From positions 62,350 through 126,349 of the forward strand of contig NZ_BMKC01000003.1 in the NCBI RefSeq assembly GCF_014643775.1: a DNA stretch of 64,000 bases, given 5' to 3'. Below are positions 17,456-24,688 of this stretch, one piece after another; the stretch's first letter is position 1; every line of letters starts with the position of its first letter. Below the pieces are notes generated by a model. That model was not told the DNA's origin. It saw only the letters and a list, made by a program, of their open reading frames with translations, and did no database searches. Both the position numbers and the translations under genes were made by a program. The DNA comes from Arenimonas soli (GTDB lineage: Bacteria > Pseudomonadota > Gammaproteobacteria > Xanthomonadales > Xanthomonadaceae).

Positions 17456-17474
17456 GAGCGCCTGAAGGCGCTCC
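17455..17474. repeat. Perfect 8-bp-arm hairpin between convergent genes
   Basis: GGAGCGCC-TGAA-GGCGCTCC lies immediately at the methyltransferase stop codon and 15 nt from the stop of the convergent lipoprotein gene. There is no T-run on either strand, so it is either a weak bidirectional terminator or a solitary REP-type palindrome, which are abundant in Lysobacter and Stenotrophomonas relatives. Confidence 0.6.
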
Positions 17475-17489
17475 TGCCGGGCCCGGGAA

Positions 17490-17828
17490 TCACCAGTTGA
17501 AGCCGAAGCCGACGACGTCGGGCTGTGGCTTGGTGTCGGAGAAACGCACCGTGCATTCGACGATCTGCTTGGCTTCGGAGGTGAGGCCGGGTTCGATCGT
17601 GATCGGGGCGGTGAGGAACTGTTCCCCGTTGGGCACGTCTTTCATGCTGGCCCCGAGGGCCTTGAGGTCGAGTTCGTAGAGTTTGCCGTCGAGCCGTGAT
17701 TCCGCAGCGGCCTTGCAGGCCTGGGCCGCCAGGGCATTGCGGTCGGCGCCGCGGCCCCCATTGTCGGCACCGCCGCCACAGGCCACGAGGACCAGGGTTG
17801 CGGGAACCGCCACCAGCCAATTGCGCAT
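17490..17828 (-). CDS. Small lipoprotein, unknown function
   Basis: A 112-residue protein. A lipoprotein signal (MRNWLVAVPATLVLVACGGG, lipobox LVAC with Cys16) is followed by a Gly-rich linker and an alpha/beta domain with two further cysteines ('AQACKAAAESRLDGKLYELDLKALG', 'IVECTVRFSDTKPQPDVVGFGFNW'). Position +2 after the Cys is Gly, so outer-membrane sorting by Lol is expected. The promoter with a dyad is annotated separately. Confidence 0.75.
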   Translation of the reverse strand: MRNWLVAVPATLVLVACGGGADNGGRGADRNALAAQACKAAAESRLDGKLYELDLKALGASMKDVPNGEQFLTAPITIEPGLTSEAKQIVECTVRFSDTKPQPDVVGFGFNW

Positions 17829-17903
17829 GTCATGTCTCCTGGGTGCTACCACGCCCTTGCCTTGGGGGGACGACCCGGTTGGGCGGGGTTGGTTGCCCAC
17901 ACA

Positions 17904-17932
17904 AGTTAGCGCAATTGCTCTAACCCTGCCAA
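17904..17932 (-). promoter_or_regulatory. Putative promoter with dyad operator in its spacer
   Basis: On the minus strand TTGGCA (17932-17927) and CTAACT (17909-17904) are separated by exactly 17 nt. The spacer and the -10 are covered by GTTAG-N-GCAATTGC-N-CTAAC (17905-17924), a 20-bp dyad with one mismatched pair. It lies about 75 nt upstream of the lipoprotein ATG, which suggests a repressor-controlled promoter. No candidate repressor is adjacent. Confidence 0.5.
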
Positions 17933-17981
17933 TAACGCTTGCCTGAAGCCCGGGTCGGGAGGCCGCCCGGGCCGGCGTCGG

Positions 17982-18911
17982 TCAGTAGCGCGGCAGCGTC
18001 GGGTCGATCTCGGCCGACCAGGCGTCGATGCCGCCTTCGACGTTGTAGAGGTCGTGGAACCCCAGCCCGCGGAAATATTCGGCCGCCTGGCGGCTGGAGT
18101 TGCCGTGGTGGCAAAGGAAGGCCAGCGGCAGGTCCTTGGGCAGGGCCTCGAGCCGTTCGCGGCTGTCTTCGTCGAGCACGTCGTGCGGGTGCGGGAACGG
18201 CGCCAGGGCGCGCTCGGCGGCCGGCCGCACGTCGATGACGTCGATGGTGCCGGCGATGATGTGGTCGTGCAGCTGCTGCACGCCCATCGGCTTCACGGCC
18301 GCCGGTGCGTTCGGGTTGTGGATGGCCAGGCCGGCGCCGCGGGCGTCTTCCACCCAGTCGATGCGCAGGCCGCGCGCGCGCGGCACGCTGGCCAGGTCCA
18401 GGTGCAGGCGGATGCCGGCGGCTTCGGTCACGACTTCGTTGCCTCTGGCCGGCTTTAGTTCGAAGCGGGCGTTGAAGCGCGGGTCCACCGACAGGTGCAG
18501 CACCGCGCCGTCTTCGGCGCCTTCCAGCGCGCGGCTGATCGCCTCGGCCGCGGCCGGGGTGATTTCGATCGCCGGCGGGCTGCGATCGGGGGCGGGCAGG
18601 CCCAGCATCTGGTGCAGTTCGCCGCTGTTGAGCATCTGTTCGATGATGTCGCTGCCGCCGAGCAGTTCGCCGCCGACGTAGAGCTGCGGGATCGTCGGCC
18701 ACTGGCCGAACACCTTGATGCCCTCGCGGACTTCCGGGTCCGACAGCACGTCGACGTGGCCGAAGGACGGCACCAGCCCCTTCAGGATGCCCGCGGCCTT
18801 GGCCGAAAAGCCGCACTGCGGCATGTCGGGGCTGCCTTTCATGAAGAGCACGACGTGGTTGGCACCGAGGATCTGTTCGATGCGCGCGCGGGTATCGGGG
18901 GAGAGGGACAT
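17982..18911 (-). CDS. Monothiol glutaredoxin - HesB-like - rhodanese fusion (Grx4 family)
   Basis: A 309-residue protein with three modules. Residues 1-110 are a Grx4-type monothiol glutaredoxin ('VVLFMKGSPDMPQCGFSAKAAGIL' with the CGFS motif, then 'WPTIPQLYVGGELLGGSDI'). About 120-205 resemble an A-type/HesB Fe-S carrier fold ('IEITPAAAEAISRALEGAEDGAVLHLSV') but without the usual three cysteines. About 215-305 are a rhodanese domain ('IDVIDVRPAAERALAPFPHP', active-site loop 'FLCHHGNSSRQAAEYFRGLGF' with Cys). CGFS proteins bind a [2Fe-2S] cluster with glutathione and deliver it to targets, so a role in Fe-S trafficking is likely. The layout is one I associate with Xanthomonadaceae. Confidence 0.9.
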   Translation of the reverse strand: MSLSPDTRARIEQILGANHVVLFMKGSPDMPQCGFSAKAAGILKGLVPSFGHVDVLSDPEVREGIKVFGQWPTIPQLYVGGELLGGSDIIEQMLNSGELHQMLGLPAPDRSPPAIEITPAAAEAISRALEGAEDGAVLHLSVDPRFNARFELKPARGNEVVTEAAGIRLHLDLASVPRARGLRIDWVEDARGAGLAIHNPNAPAAVKPMGVQQLHDHIIAGTIDVIDVRPAAERALAPFPHPHDVLDEDSRERLEALPKDLPLAFLCHHGNSSRQAAEYFRGLGFHDLYNVEGGIDAWSAEIDPTLPRY

Positions 18912-18936
18912 GGGGAACTCCTTGGAAATCCCCGCA

Positions 18937-18942
18937 ATTGTA
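18937..18942 (-). promoter_or_regulatory. Putative -10 element of the glutaredoxin gene
   Basis: Minus strand GCGCTACAATTG contains TACAAT, 25 nt upstream of the ATG, with AAGGAG in between. The same GGCGCTACAAT context occurs 39 nt before maeB (33408-33413), which supports both as -10 hexamers. No good TTGACA is seen at -35. Confidence 0.4.
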
Positions 18943-18991
18943 GCGCGCCGCACCTCGCTGCCGAGCGCCCCCCATTCAGCCCCCGGCTAGA

Positions 18992-19046
18992 AAATGGGGT
19001 CAGAGAACATATCGGTTTAAAACGAATATGTTCTCTGACCCCATTT
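18992..19046. repeat. 55-bp element with perfect 21-bp inverted repeats (GGGGTCAGAG type)
   Basis: Arms 18992-19012 and 19026-19046 are perfect reverse complements (AAATGGGGTCAGAG... and its mate), around a 13-nt AT-rich centre. The right arm contains the last two bases of the SGNH hydrolase stop codon. GGGGTCAGAG-containing palindromes recur in proteobacterial genomes and I associate them, from memory, with REP-like or MITE-like elements. There is no transposase nearby. The stem may also act as a terminator for the SGNH gene. Confidence 0.85.
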
Positions 19047-19710
19047 ATTGGGTGAGCAGGCGCTGGGCGAAGGGCAGGGCCAGGGCGGTCCAGTCGGCGT
19101 AGGCGCGGGCCGAGGGGTGCAGGCCGTCCCCGGCCAGGCGGTCGGGCTGGTTGCCGGGCGAGCGGCTGGCGGGGGTGATGTCCACGAAGGCCACGCCGCG
19201 GGCCGCGCATTCGGCGGCGGCGGCGGCGTTGTAGGCATCCAGCTCGCTGGCGATGCCTGCGGTGTCGCGGCCGCTGGCCTGGCCGAAGGGCGTGACTCCC
19301 CAGTCCGGGATCGACAGCACCAGCACCCGGTCGGCGCGGCCGCCGGCCAGCTGGATCGTGCGGTCGAGCAGGCCCGCGAACTCGCCGCGGTACTCGTCCA
19401 CGGGCCGGCCGCGGTACTGGTTGTTCACGCCGATCAGCAGGCTGGCGAAGTCCCACTGGCCCAGCGGTTCGGCGGCGTCCATGGCCGCCACCAGTTCGTC
19501 GGTGGTCCAGCCGGTGGTGGCGATGATGTGCGGCTCCGCCAGCGGCACGCCGCGTTCGCGCAGCGCCGCGGCCAGCTGCACCGGCCAGCGCCCGGCCTCG
19601 GGCACCGACTCGCCGATCGTGTAGGAGTCGCCCAGCGCCAGGTAGCGCAAGGGGCCAGGCTCGCCGGCGGGAAGGCCCAGGGCCATCGCCAGCAGCGCCT
19701 CAGGCCACAT
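19045..19710 (-). CDS. SGNH/GDSL hydrolase
   Basis: A 221-residue protein. Block I is 'LRYLALGDSYTIGESV' with Ser in GDSYT, block III is 'LLIGVNNQYRG' (GVNN), and block V is 'DGLHPSARAY' with the Asp/His of the triad. It lacks a convincing Sec signal, so it may be cytoplasmic or use the short hydrophobic N-terminus (MWPEALLAMALGL). Family members are esterases or acyl-hydrolases. The ATG lies inside the 3' end of the aminotransferase gene (11-nt overlap), implying one transcript. Confidence 0.88.
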   Translation of the reverse strand: MWPEALLAMALGLPAGEPGPLRYLALGDSYTIGESVPEAGRWPVQLAAALRERGVPLAEPHIIATTGWTTDELVAAMDAAEPLGQWDFASLLIGVNNQYRGRPVDEYRGEFAGLLDRTIQLAGGRADRVLVLSIPDWGVTPFGQASGRDTAGIASELDAYNAAAAAECAARGVAFVDITPASRSPGNQPDRLAGDGLHPSARAYADWTALALPFAQRLLTQ

Positions 19711-20941
19711 GCCGCTTGCGCTGGCCCACGCGCGCCGCCAGCACCCGGTCGATGCGTTCGAACACCTCGCGCACCACCGGCGCCTCGGGAAGCAGGGTGA
19801 TGCGGAAATGGCGCGAGCCCGGCACGTTGAAGCCGCTGCCCGGCACCACCAGCACGTCTTCGTTCTCCAGCAGGTCCAGCGCAAACGCCTGGTCGTCGAA
19901 ACCATCGGCCGCCGGGCCCACCACCTGCGGGAAGGCATAGAGCGCGCCCATCGGCGCCACGACCGACAGGTGTTCGCTGGCCGCGCAGCCGTCGATCACG
20001 GCCTGGCGCGATTCGAACAGGCGCCCGCCCGGCAGCGTCAGCGCGCGGATGGTTTCCGGCCCCTGCAGCGCCGCCGGCACCGCGAACTGGCCCGGCACGT
20101 TGGCGCACAGGCGCATGGCGCTGAGCAGGTCAAGCGCGTGGTGGAAGTCGCCCACCCGCAGCGGGTCGCCCGACAGCACCGCCCAGCCCACGCGCCAGCC
20201 GCAGGCGCGCCAGACCTTGGACAGGCCGCCGAAGCTCAGGCAGGGCACGTCGCCGGCCAGCGGCGCGAGCGGGGTGAACACGGCGTCTTCGTAAGTGATG
20301 CCGTCGTAGATCTCGTCGGCCATCAGCAGCAGGCCGTGGCGCGCGGCGATGTCCACCAGCCGCTGCAGCAGCGCCGGCGGGTAGTTGGCGCCGGTCGGGT
20401 TGTTCGGGTTTATCACCACCAGCGCGCGGGTGCGCGGCGTAACCAGGGCTTCGATTTCGTCCGGGTCGGGCAGGAAGCCGTTCTCCGGCGCGCAGCGGTA
20501 ATACACCGGCCGGCCCTGGTTGAGGATGGTGGCGGCGCTCCACAGCGGGTAGTCGGGCGAAGGCAGCAGCACTTCGTCGCCGGGGTTGAGCAGGGCGCGC
20601 AGCGACATGTCGATCAGCTCGCTGACGCCGTTGCCGACGAACACGCGTTCGGCGCAGGCGTTGGGCGTGCCGCGCCCGCGGTGGGCGGCGGCGACGGCCT
20701 CGCGCGCCAGCGGCAGGCCCTGCTGGTGGGTGTAGGCGTCGGAGTCGGCGACGTTGCCCGACAGGGCCTGCTGCAGGTGTTCGGGGGCGCGGAAACCGAA
20801 GGCGCCCGGGTTGCCGATGTTCAGGCGGATCAGGTGCCGGCCCTGGCCCTCGAGTTCGCGGGCGCGACGGGACAGTTCGCCGCGGATGTCGTAGCGGACC
20901 TCGCGCAGGCTGTCGCGGGTCGGCATGGGGCTGTGGGGCAT
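19700..20941 (-). CDS. alaA: PLP-dependent aminotransferase, AlaA type
   Basis: A 413-residue fold-type I aminotransferase. 'RYDIRGELSRRARELEGQGRHLIRLNIGNPGAFGFRAPEHL' is the N-terminal signature of glutamate-pyruvate transaminases AlaA/YfbQ. 'VINPNNPTGANYP' binds the cofactor ring, 'MADEIYDGITYED' follows, the PLP lysine is in 'SFGGLSKVWRACGWRVGW', and Arg in 'SRHFRITLLP' binds the substrate carboxylate. It probably makes alanine from pyruvate and glutamate. The assignment to AlaA rather than another class I enzyme rests on the N-terminal motif. Confidence 0.85.
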   Translation of the reverse strand: MPHSPMPTRDSLREVRYDIRGELSRRARELEGQGRHLIRLNIGNPGAFGFRAPEHLQQALSGNVADSDAYTHQQGLPLAREAVAAAHRGRGTPNACAERVFVGNGVSELIDMSLRALLNPGDEVLLPSPDYPLWSAATILNQGRPVYYRCAPENGFLPDPDEIEALVTPRTRALVVINPNNPTGANYPPALLQRLVDIAARHGLLLMADEIYDGITYEDAVFTPLAPLAGDVPCLSFGGLSKVWRACGWRVGWAVLSGDPLRVGDFHHALDLLSAMRLCANVPGQFAVPAALQGPETIRALTLPGGRLFESRQAVIDGCAASEHLSVVAPMGALYAFPQVVGPAADGFDDQAFALDLLENEDVLVVPGSGFNVPGSRHFRITLLPEAPVVREVFERIDRVLAARVGQRKRHVA

Positions 20942-21013
20942 GGTGCAGCGGGCTCGGGCAGGGGAATGGGCCCGAGGTTAACGGAATCTTGACGTGCTTT
21001 CAGCCGGCTCGCG

Positions 21014-21400
21014 TCAGTCCGGCCGCGGCCTGCCCCGAAGGGCCAGGATGGCCGCGGCGGTGAAGCCCAGCTCCCAGACCAGGGCGCCGGCGAAAAAGCC
21101 GGTGAACTCGCCGCTCAGGGCGATGCCCAGCAGGCGGGCCGCGGCGATGCCACCGTTGACCAGGGCCACCGACCACAGGCCCGGTTCGCGCCAGGCCGGC
21201 CGCGCCGCGCACGCCAGCAGGAACGTGCCCAGGCCCAGTTCCAGCCCGCCGTAGAAGGCCCGCAGTTCGACCAGTCCGGCCGCGCTGCCGGTGATGCCGA
21301 CCCCGGCCAATACCTCGGCCGGCGCGGCGGTGATCGCCGCGCCAAAGCCCAGGAAACCCAGGCCGGCCAGCACCAGTACCCACTTGCCGAAGTTGTCCAT
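21014..21400 (-). CDS. DUF4345-like small membrane protein
   Basis: A 128-residue protein with four transmembrane helices: 'WVLVLAGLGFLGFGAAITAAPAEVLAGVGI', 'ELRAFYGGLELGLGTFLLACAA', 'LVNGGIAAARLLGIALSG' and 'ALVWELGFTAAAILAL'. The 'ELRAxYGGLxLGxG' motif is typical of DUF4345. Function unknown. It is divergent from rsgA with a 61-nt shared upstream gap and lies 72 nt ahead of the aminotransferase gene on the same strand. Confidence 0.8.
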   Translation of the reverse strand: MDNFGKWVLVLAGLGFLGFGAAITAAPAEVLAGVGITGSAAGLVELRAFYGGLELGLGTFLLACAARPAWREPGLWSVALVNGGIAAARLLGIALSGEFTGFFAGALVWELGFTAAAILALRGRPRPD

Positions 21401-21461
21401 GGCATCAGGATGGCCCCGGCAAAGTGAGCAGGGCGTGTTGGCCGGCGTATCATCGCCGCCA

Positions 21462-22541
21462 ATGCAGCTCCTTGAAGACGACCTCGCCCCCCTGCGCGCC
21501 CTCGGCTGGCCCGACGACGCCGCTGCCCGCGAGGCGCTGGCCGCCGCCGCCGGCCGCCGACTGGCGCGCGTCGCCAGCCAGCACCGCACCGCCTACGACG
21601 TGGCCACCGGTCCCGACGAGATGCAGATGAAGGTGCAGCCGCCGATGCCCTGGACCCGGCCGCGTTTCCCGCCCGACCAGCGGGCGGCCGTTGGCGACTG
21701 GGTCACCCTGGATGAAAGCGGCAAGACCATCGTCGACCTGCTGCCGCGGCGATCGATCCTCAAGCGCGGCGCCGCCGGCGAACACCACCGCCAGCAGTTG
21801 ATCGCCGCGAATGTTGATCACGTGCTGGTGGTCGTCGGCCTGGACCAGGACTTCAACCCGCGCCGCATCGAACGTTACCTCGTGCTCATCCGCGCCAGCG
21901 GCGCCGACCCCGTGCTGGTGCTGACCAAGGCCGACCAGTGCGAGATCGTCGAAGACTGCATCGACCTGCTGGCCGAAGTGGCCGAATCGGGCGTGCCCAT
22001 CCACGCGGTCAATTCCAAGGACCCCGACAGCACGGCCGTGCTGCATCCCTACCTGGGCCCGGGCCGCACCGTGGTGCTGGTGGGCAGCTCGGGCGCCGGC
22101 AAGTCCACGCTGACCAACACCCTGCTGGGCCGCGAAAAGATGAAGACCAATGCCGTGCGCGCGAACGACTCGCGCGGCCGGCACACCACCACCGCGCGCG
22201 TGCTGCTGCCGCTGCCGCAGGGTGGCTGCCTGATCGATACGCCCGGCATGCGCGAAGTGAAGCTCAGCGGCGACGAGGACGTGGCCGACGCCTTCGAAGA
22301 CGTCGAGGCCCTGGCCGCCAACTGCCGGTTCCGCGACTGCGCGCACGGCAACGAACCCGGCTGCGCCGTGCAGGCCGCCGTGGAAGACGGCACGCTCGAC
22401 GAAGCGCGTTACGCCAACTTCGCCAAGCTGCGCGACGAGATGGAAGCCGCCGCGACGTCGCTGGCCGAACGCAAGGCCGAGGCGCGGACCCTGAGCAAGG
22501 GGATCAACAAGCGCTTGAAGGACAAGTACGGCCGCCGCTGA
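21462..22541 (+). CDS. rsgA: Ribosome small subunit-dependent GTPase A
   Basis: A 359-residue circularly permuted GTPase. An N-terminal OB-like domain ('AVGDWVTLDESGKTIVDLLPRRSILKRGAAGE') is followed by G4 'VLTKADQCE', G1 'VLVGSSGAGKSTLTNTLLG', G2 'RGRHTTTAR' and G3 'LIDTPGMRE'. A C-terminal zinc knuckle carries Cys/Cys/His/Cys ('CRFRDCAHGNEPGC'). RsgA checks 30S subunit maturation at the decoding centre. The ATG was chosen because upstream codons do not fit the family. The stop overlaps the next start as TGATG. Confidence 0.96.
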   Translation: MQLLEDDLAPLRALGWPDDAAAREALAAAAGRRLARVASQHRTAYDVATGPDEMQMKVQPPMPWTRPRFPPDQRAAVGDWVTLDESGKTIVDLLPRRSILKRGAAGEHHRQQLIAANVDHVLVVVGLDQDFNPRRIERYLVLIRASGADPVLVLTKADQCEIVEDCIDLLAEVAESGVPIHAVNSKDPDSTAVLHPYLGPGRTVVLVGSSGAGKSTLTNTLLGREKMKTNAVRANDSRGRHTTTARVLLPLPQGGCLIDTPGMREVKLSGDEDVADAFEDVEALAANCRFRDCAHGNEPGCAVQAAVEDGTLDEARYANFAKLRDEMEAAATSLAERKAEARTLSKGINKRLKDKYGRR

Positions 22542-23803
22542 TGGCACTGGACCCGCGAACGCTCGACCACCACGCCGCGCTCGACGCACGCCTGGTGGCG
22601 GCGGTGCGTGGCATCCGGCTGCTGCAGGCGGTGAGCTGGCCGCAGACGGTGCAGCAGGACTTCCTGGCCGCGTGGCACGTCGGCCGCACGGTGCTGCCGC
22701 AGGTGCGCTACCCAACGCCTGACCTGGCCGACGAGCGCCGCGAGCTGGCGGCGATCTCCGAAGCCGCCGATGCCGATGAGCCCCTGGGCCTGTACCTGCG
22801 CCGCACCGCCGACAGCTGGTCGGTCGCCGCGCAGCTGCTTGAAGCCGTGGGCACGCCGGCGGTCACCGACTTTTCCGTGCGCCTGTTTGGGCGGCCGGGC
22901 GACATCCTGCCGGGCGACGGGCCCAGCAACCTCGACGCCGCCCGCCACTTCATCGACGTCGCCGACGAACTCGACCAGGAGCTGCACGCCGGCGAAGCCG
23001 ACTACGTGCTGTCGGCGCAGACGGTGCAGGCGGAACTGCAGGCGGCCATGGACCATTTTTTCGTGCACCACACGGTGTCGGTGGAACTGGACCCGGACCT
23101 GATCGCCAAGGCCGCCGCCGGCCCCACCCGCATCCGCCTGCGCAGCGGCACCGCCTTCAGCGAATACGACCGGCACCAGCTGCTCGAACACGAGGCCTTC
23201 GTGCACACCCTGACCGGCCTCAACGGCCGCGAGCAGCCGCACTTCAAGTCCATGGCGCGCAATTCACCGCGGGTCACCGCCACCCAGGAAGGCCTGGCGA
23301 CCTTCGCCGAGCTGGTGACCGGCGCCATCGACATCGAACGCCTCAAGCGCATCAGCCTGCGCATCGTCGCCATCCACATGGCCATGCACGGGGCCGACTT
23401 CATCGAAGTCTTCCGCTACTTCCTCGATGCCGGGCAGACCGAAGCCGACAGCTTCGCCTCCACCCAGCGCGTGTTCCGCGGCGTGCCCACCACCGGCGGC
23501 GCGGCTTTCACCAAGGACACGGTGTACCTGCACGGCCTGCTGAGCGTGCACACCTTTTTCCGCTGGTGCCTGCGCCACCGCCGCCTGCGCCTCACCCGCC
23601 TGCTGTTCGCCGGCAAGATGACGCTGCAGGACGTGTTCGCGCTTGAACCCATGTTCGACGCCGGCGCACTGGCCGAACCGCTGTACCAGCCGCCCTGGGT
23701 GCAGCGCGCCGCCGGCCTGGCCGGCATGCTGGCATTCTCGCTGTTCGCCAACCGCATCCGGCTCGACCGGGTGGACGCCGACGACCTGGTGCTGGGGCTC
23801 TAG
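22541..23803 (+). CDS. DUF1704 'QEGLA motif' metallopeptidase-like protein
   Basis: A 420-residue protein of the PF08014 family, often annotated as flavohemoglobin expression-modulating QEGLA protein. The hallmark 'ATQEGLATFAEL' is present, preceded by HExxxH in 'LLEHEAFVHTL'. Together these suggest a zinc gluzincin-like site; eukaryotic relatives (MATCAP) are tyrosine carboxypeptidases. The bacterial role is unknown. It starts on the last base of the rsgA stop codon, so translation is coupled. Its TAG stop is shared, on CTAG, with the convergent small gene. Confidence 0.88.
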   Translation: MALDPRTLDHHAALDARLVAAVRGIRLLQAVSWPQTVQQDFLAAWHVGRTVLPQVRYPTPDLADERRELAAISEAADADEPLGLYLRRTADSWSVAAQLLEAVGTPAVTDFSVRLFGRPGDILPGDGPSNLDAARHFIDVADELDQELHAGEADYVLSAQTVQAELQAAMDHFFVHHTVSVELDPDLIAKAAAGPTRIRLRSGTAFSEYDRHQLLEHEAFVHTLTGLNGREQPHFKSMARNSPRVTATQEGLATFAELVTGAIDIERLKRISLRIVAIHMAMHGADFIEVFRYFLDAGQTEADSFASTQRVFRGVPTTGGAAFTKDTVYLHGLLSVHTFFRWCLRHRRLRLTRLLFAGKMTLQDVFALEPMFDAGALAEPLYQPPWVQRAAGLAGMLAFSLFANRIRLDRVDADDLVLGL

Positions 23804-24030
23804 CGGCTGCGCATGGGTTCGTCCGGGTCCACGCCGAAGCGCCGGCAAAGCCGGATGGCGTAGCCGCCGCCAATCTGGAACAGGTCGCGCACGATGGCCC
23901 AGCGGGGCGTATCGGCGGCCGGTGACTGGGTGCCGGCGAACATCACTGCGCGGCGGATGAGCTCGGTGTCGTCGATGCCCAGCGGGGGGCTCGGGGGGCT
24001 TTCAAGCTTGGATGGATTCATGGGTGGCAT
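23800..24030 (-). CDS. Small hypothetical protein
   Basis: A 76-residue protein with a Pro/Ser-rich N-terminus and a compact helical C-terminal half ('RWAIVRDLFQIGGGYAIRLCRRFGVDPDE'). The 'CxxFGxDPDE' ending resembles small proteins I have seen in phage and Xanthomonad genomes, but I cannot name a family. It is convergent with the DUF1704 gene, sharing CTAG. The start is uncertain (24030 or 24021); frames further upstream overlap the sigma-factor promoter and are unlikely to be translated. Confidence 0.55.
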   Translation of the reverse strand: MPPMNPSKLESPPSPPLGIDDTELIRRAVMFAGTQSPAADTPRWAIVRDLFQIGGGYAIRLCRRFGVDPDEPMRSR

Positions 24031-24082
24031 CGGTGCCGCTCGTCGGACGTGTCCATGTCTTCGTCGTTCGGGGCCGAAAAGT

Positions 24083-24112
24083 GCCACGTGGCGGCGACGG
24101 CGGGCATATAAG
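24083..24112 (+). promoter_or_regulatory. Putative promoter/operator of the ECF sigma gene
   Basis: TATAAG (24107-24112) lies 30 nt before the ATG. The region where a -35 would sit is covered by the perfect palindrome GCCACGTGGC (24083-24092). This arrangement suits repression or an alternative sigma factor. No regulator is identified. Confidence 0.4.
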
Positions 24113-24142
24113 ATGCGCCAGGTCACGGGGCGGGGAGCCAGC

Positions 24143-24688
24143 ATGAGCGAGATCACGGAGTTGCTCAGGCGCGCGGGGGACGGCGACGAACAGGCGCTGG
24201 ACGCCGTGTTCCAGTCGCTGTACCCGGAGCTGCGGCGCCTGGCCCAGGCCCGGGTGGCCCGGGAAGGCGGCTCGCTCAGCCCCACGGTGCTGGTGCACGA
24301 GGTCTACCTGCGCCTGGTCGGCAACGATGGCCTGTCCATCAACGACCGCGCGCACTTCTTCGCCTGCGCCGCCAAGGCCATGCGCCACATCGCCATCGAC
24401 GAGCTGCGCCGCGACCTGGCCGTCAAGCGCGGCGGCGGGGCGGCCGCCGTCACCCTCGACGACAGCCTGTCGGAGCTGGCCCTGCCGGGCAATTCAGCCC
24501 TGCTCGAGGTCAGCCAGGCCATGGACACCCTGGGCGAAGTGAACGCCCGCCAGAAGCAGGTCGTCGAGCTGCGCTTCTTCGCCGGGCTGGAATTCCAGGA
24601 AATCGCCGAGCTGCTGGGCTGTTCGCTGCGCACCACCAAACGCGAATGGGAGCGTGCCCGGGCTTTCCTCTACGCCCAGCTGGCCTGA
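24143..24688 (+). CDS. ECF-type sigma factor (Sigma70_ECF / TIGR02999-like)
   Basis: A 181-residue protein. Region 2 is 'ALDAVFQSLYPELRRLAQARVAREGGSLSPTVLVHEVYLRLV', typical of the ECF group found with Ser/Thr kinases. 'FFACAAKAMRHIAIDELRRDLAVKRGGG' follows, and region 4 is 'QKQVVELRFFAGLEFQEIAELLGCSLRTTKREWERARAFL'. It directs RNA polymerase to a small regulon. Its TGA overlaps the ATG of the downstream kinase gene (TGATG), and this pairing implies that the kinase controls the sigma factor by phosphorylation rather than through an anti-sigma factor (inference). Confidence 0.93.
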   Translation: MSEITELLRRAGDGDEQALDAVFQSLYPELRRLAQARVAREGGSLSPTVLVHEVYLRLVGNDGLSINDRAHFFACAAKAMRHIAIDELRRDLAVKRGGGAAAVTLDDSLSELALPGNSALLEVSQAMDTLGEVNARQKQVVELRFFAGLEFQEIAELLGCSLRTTKREWERARAFLYAQLA

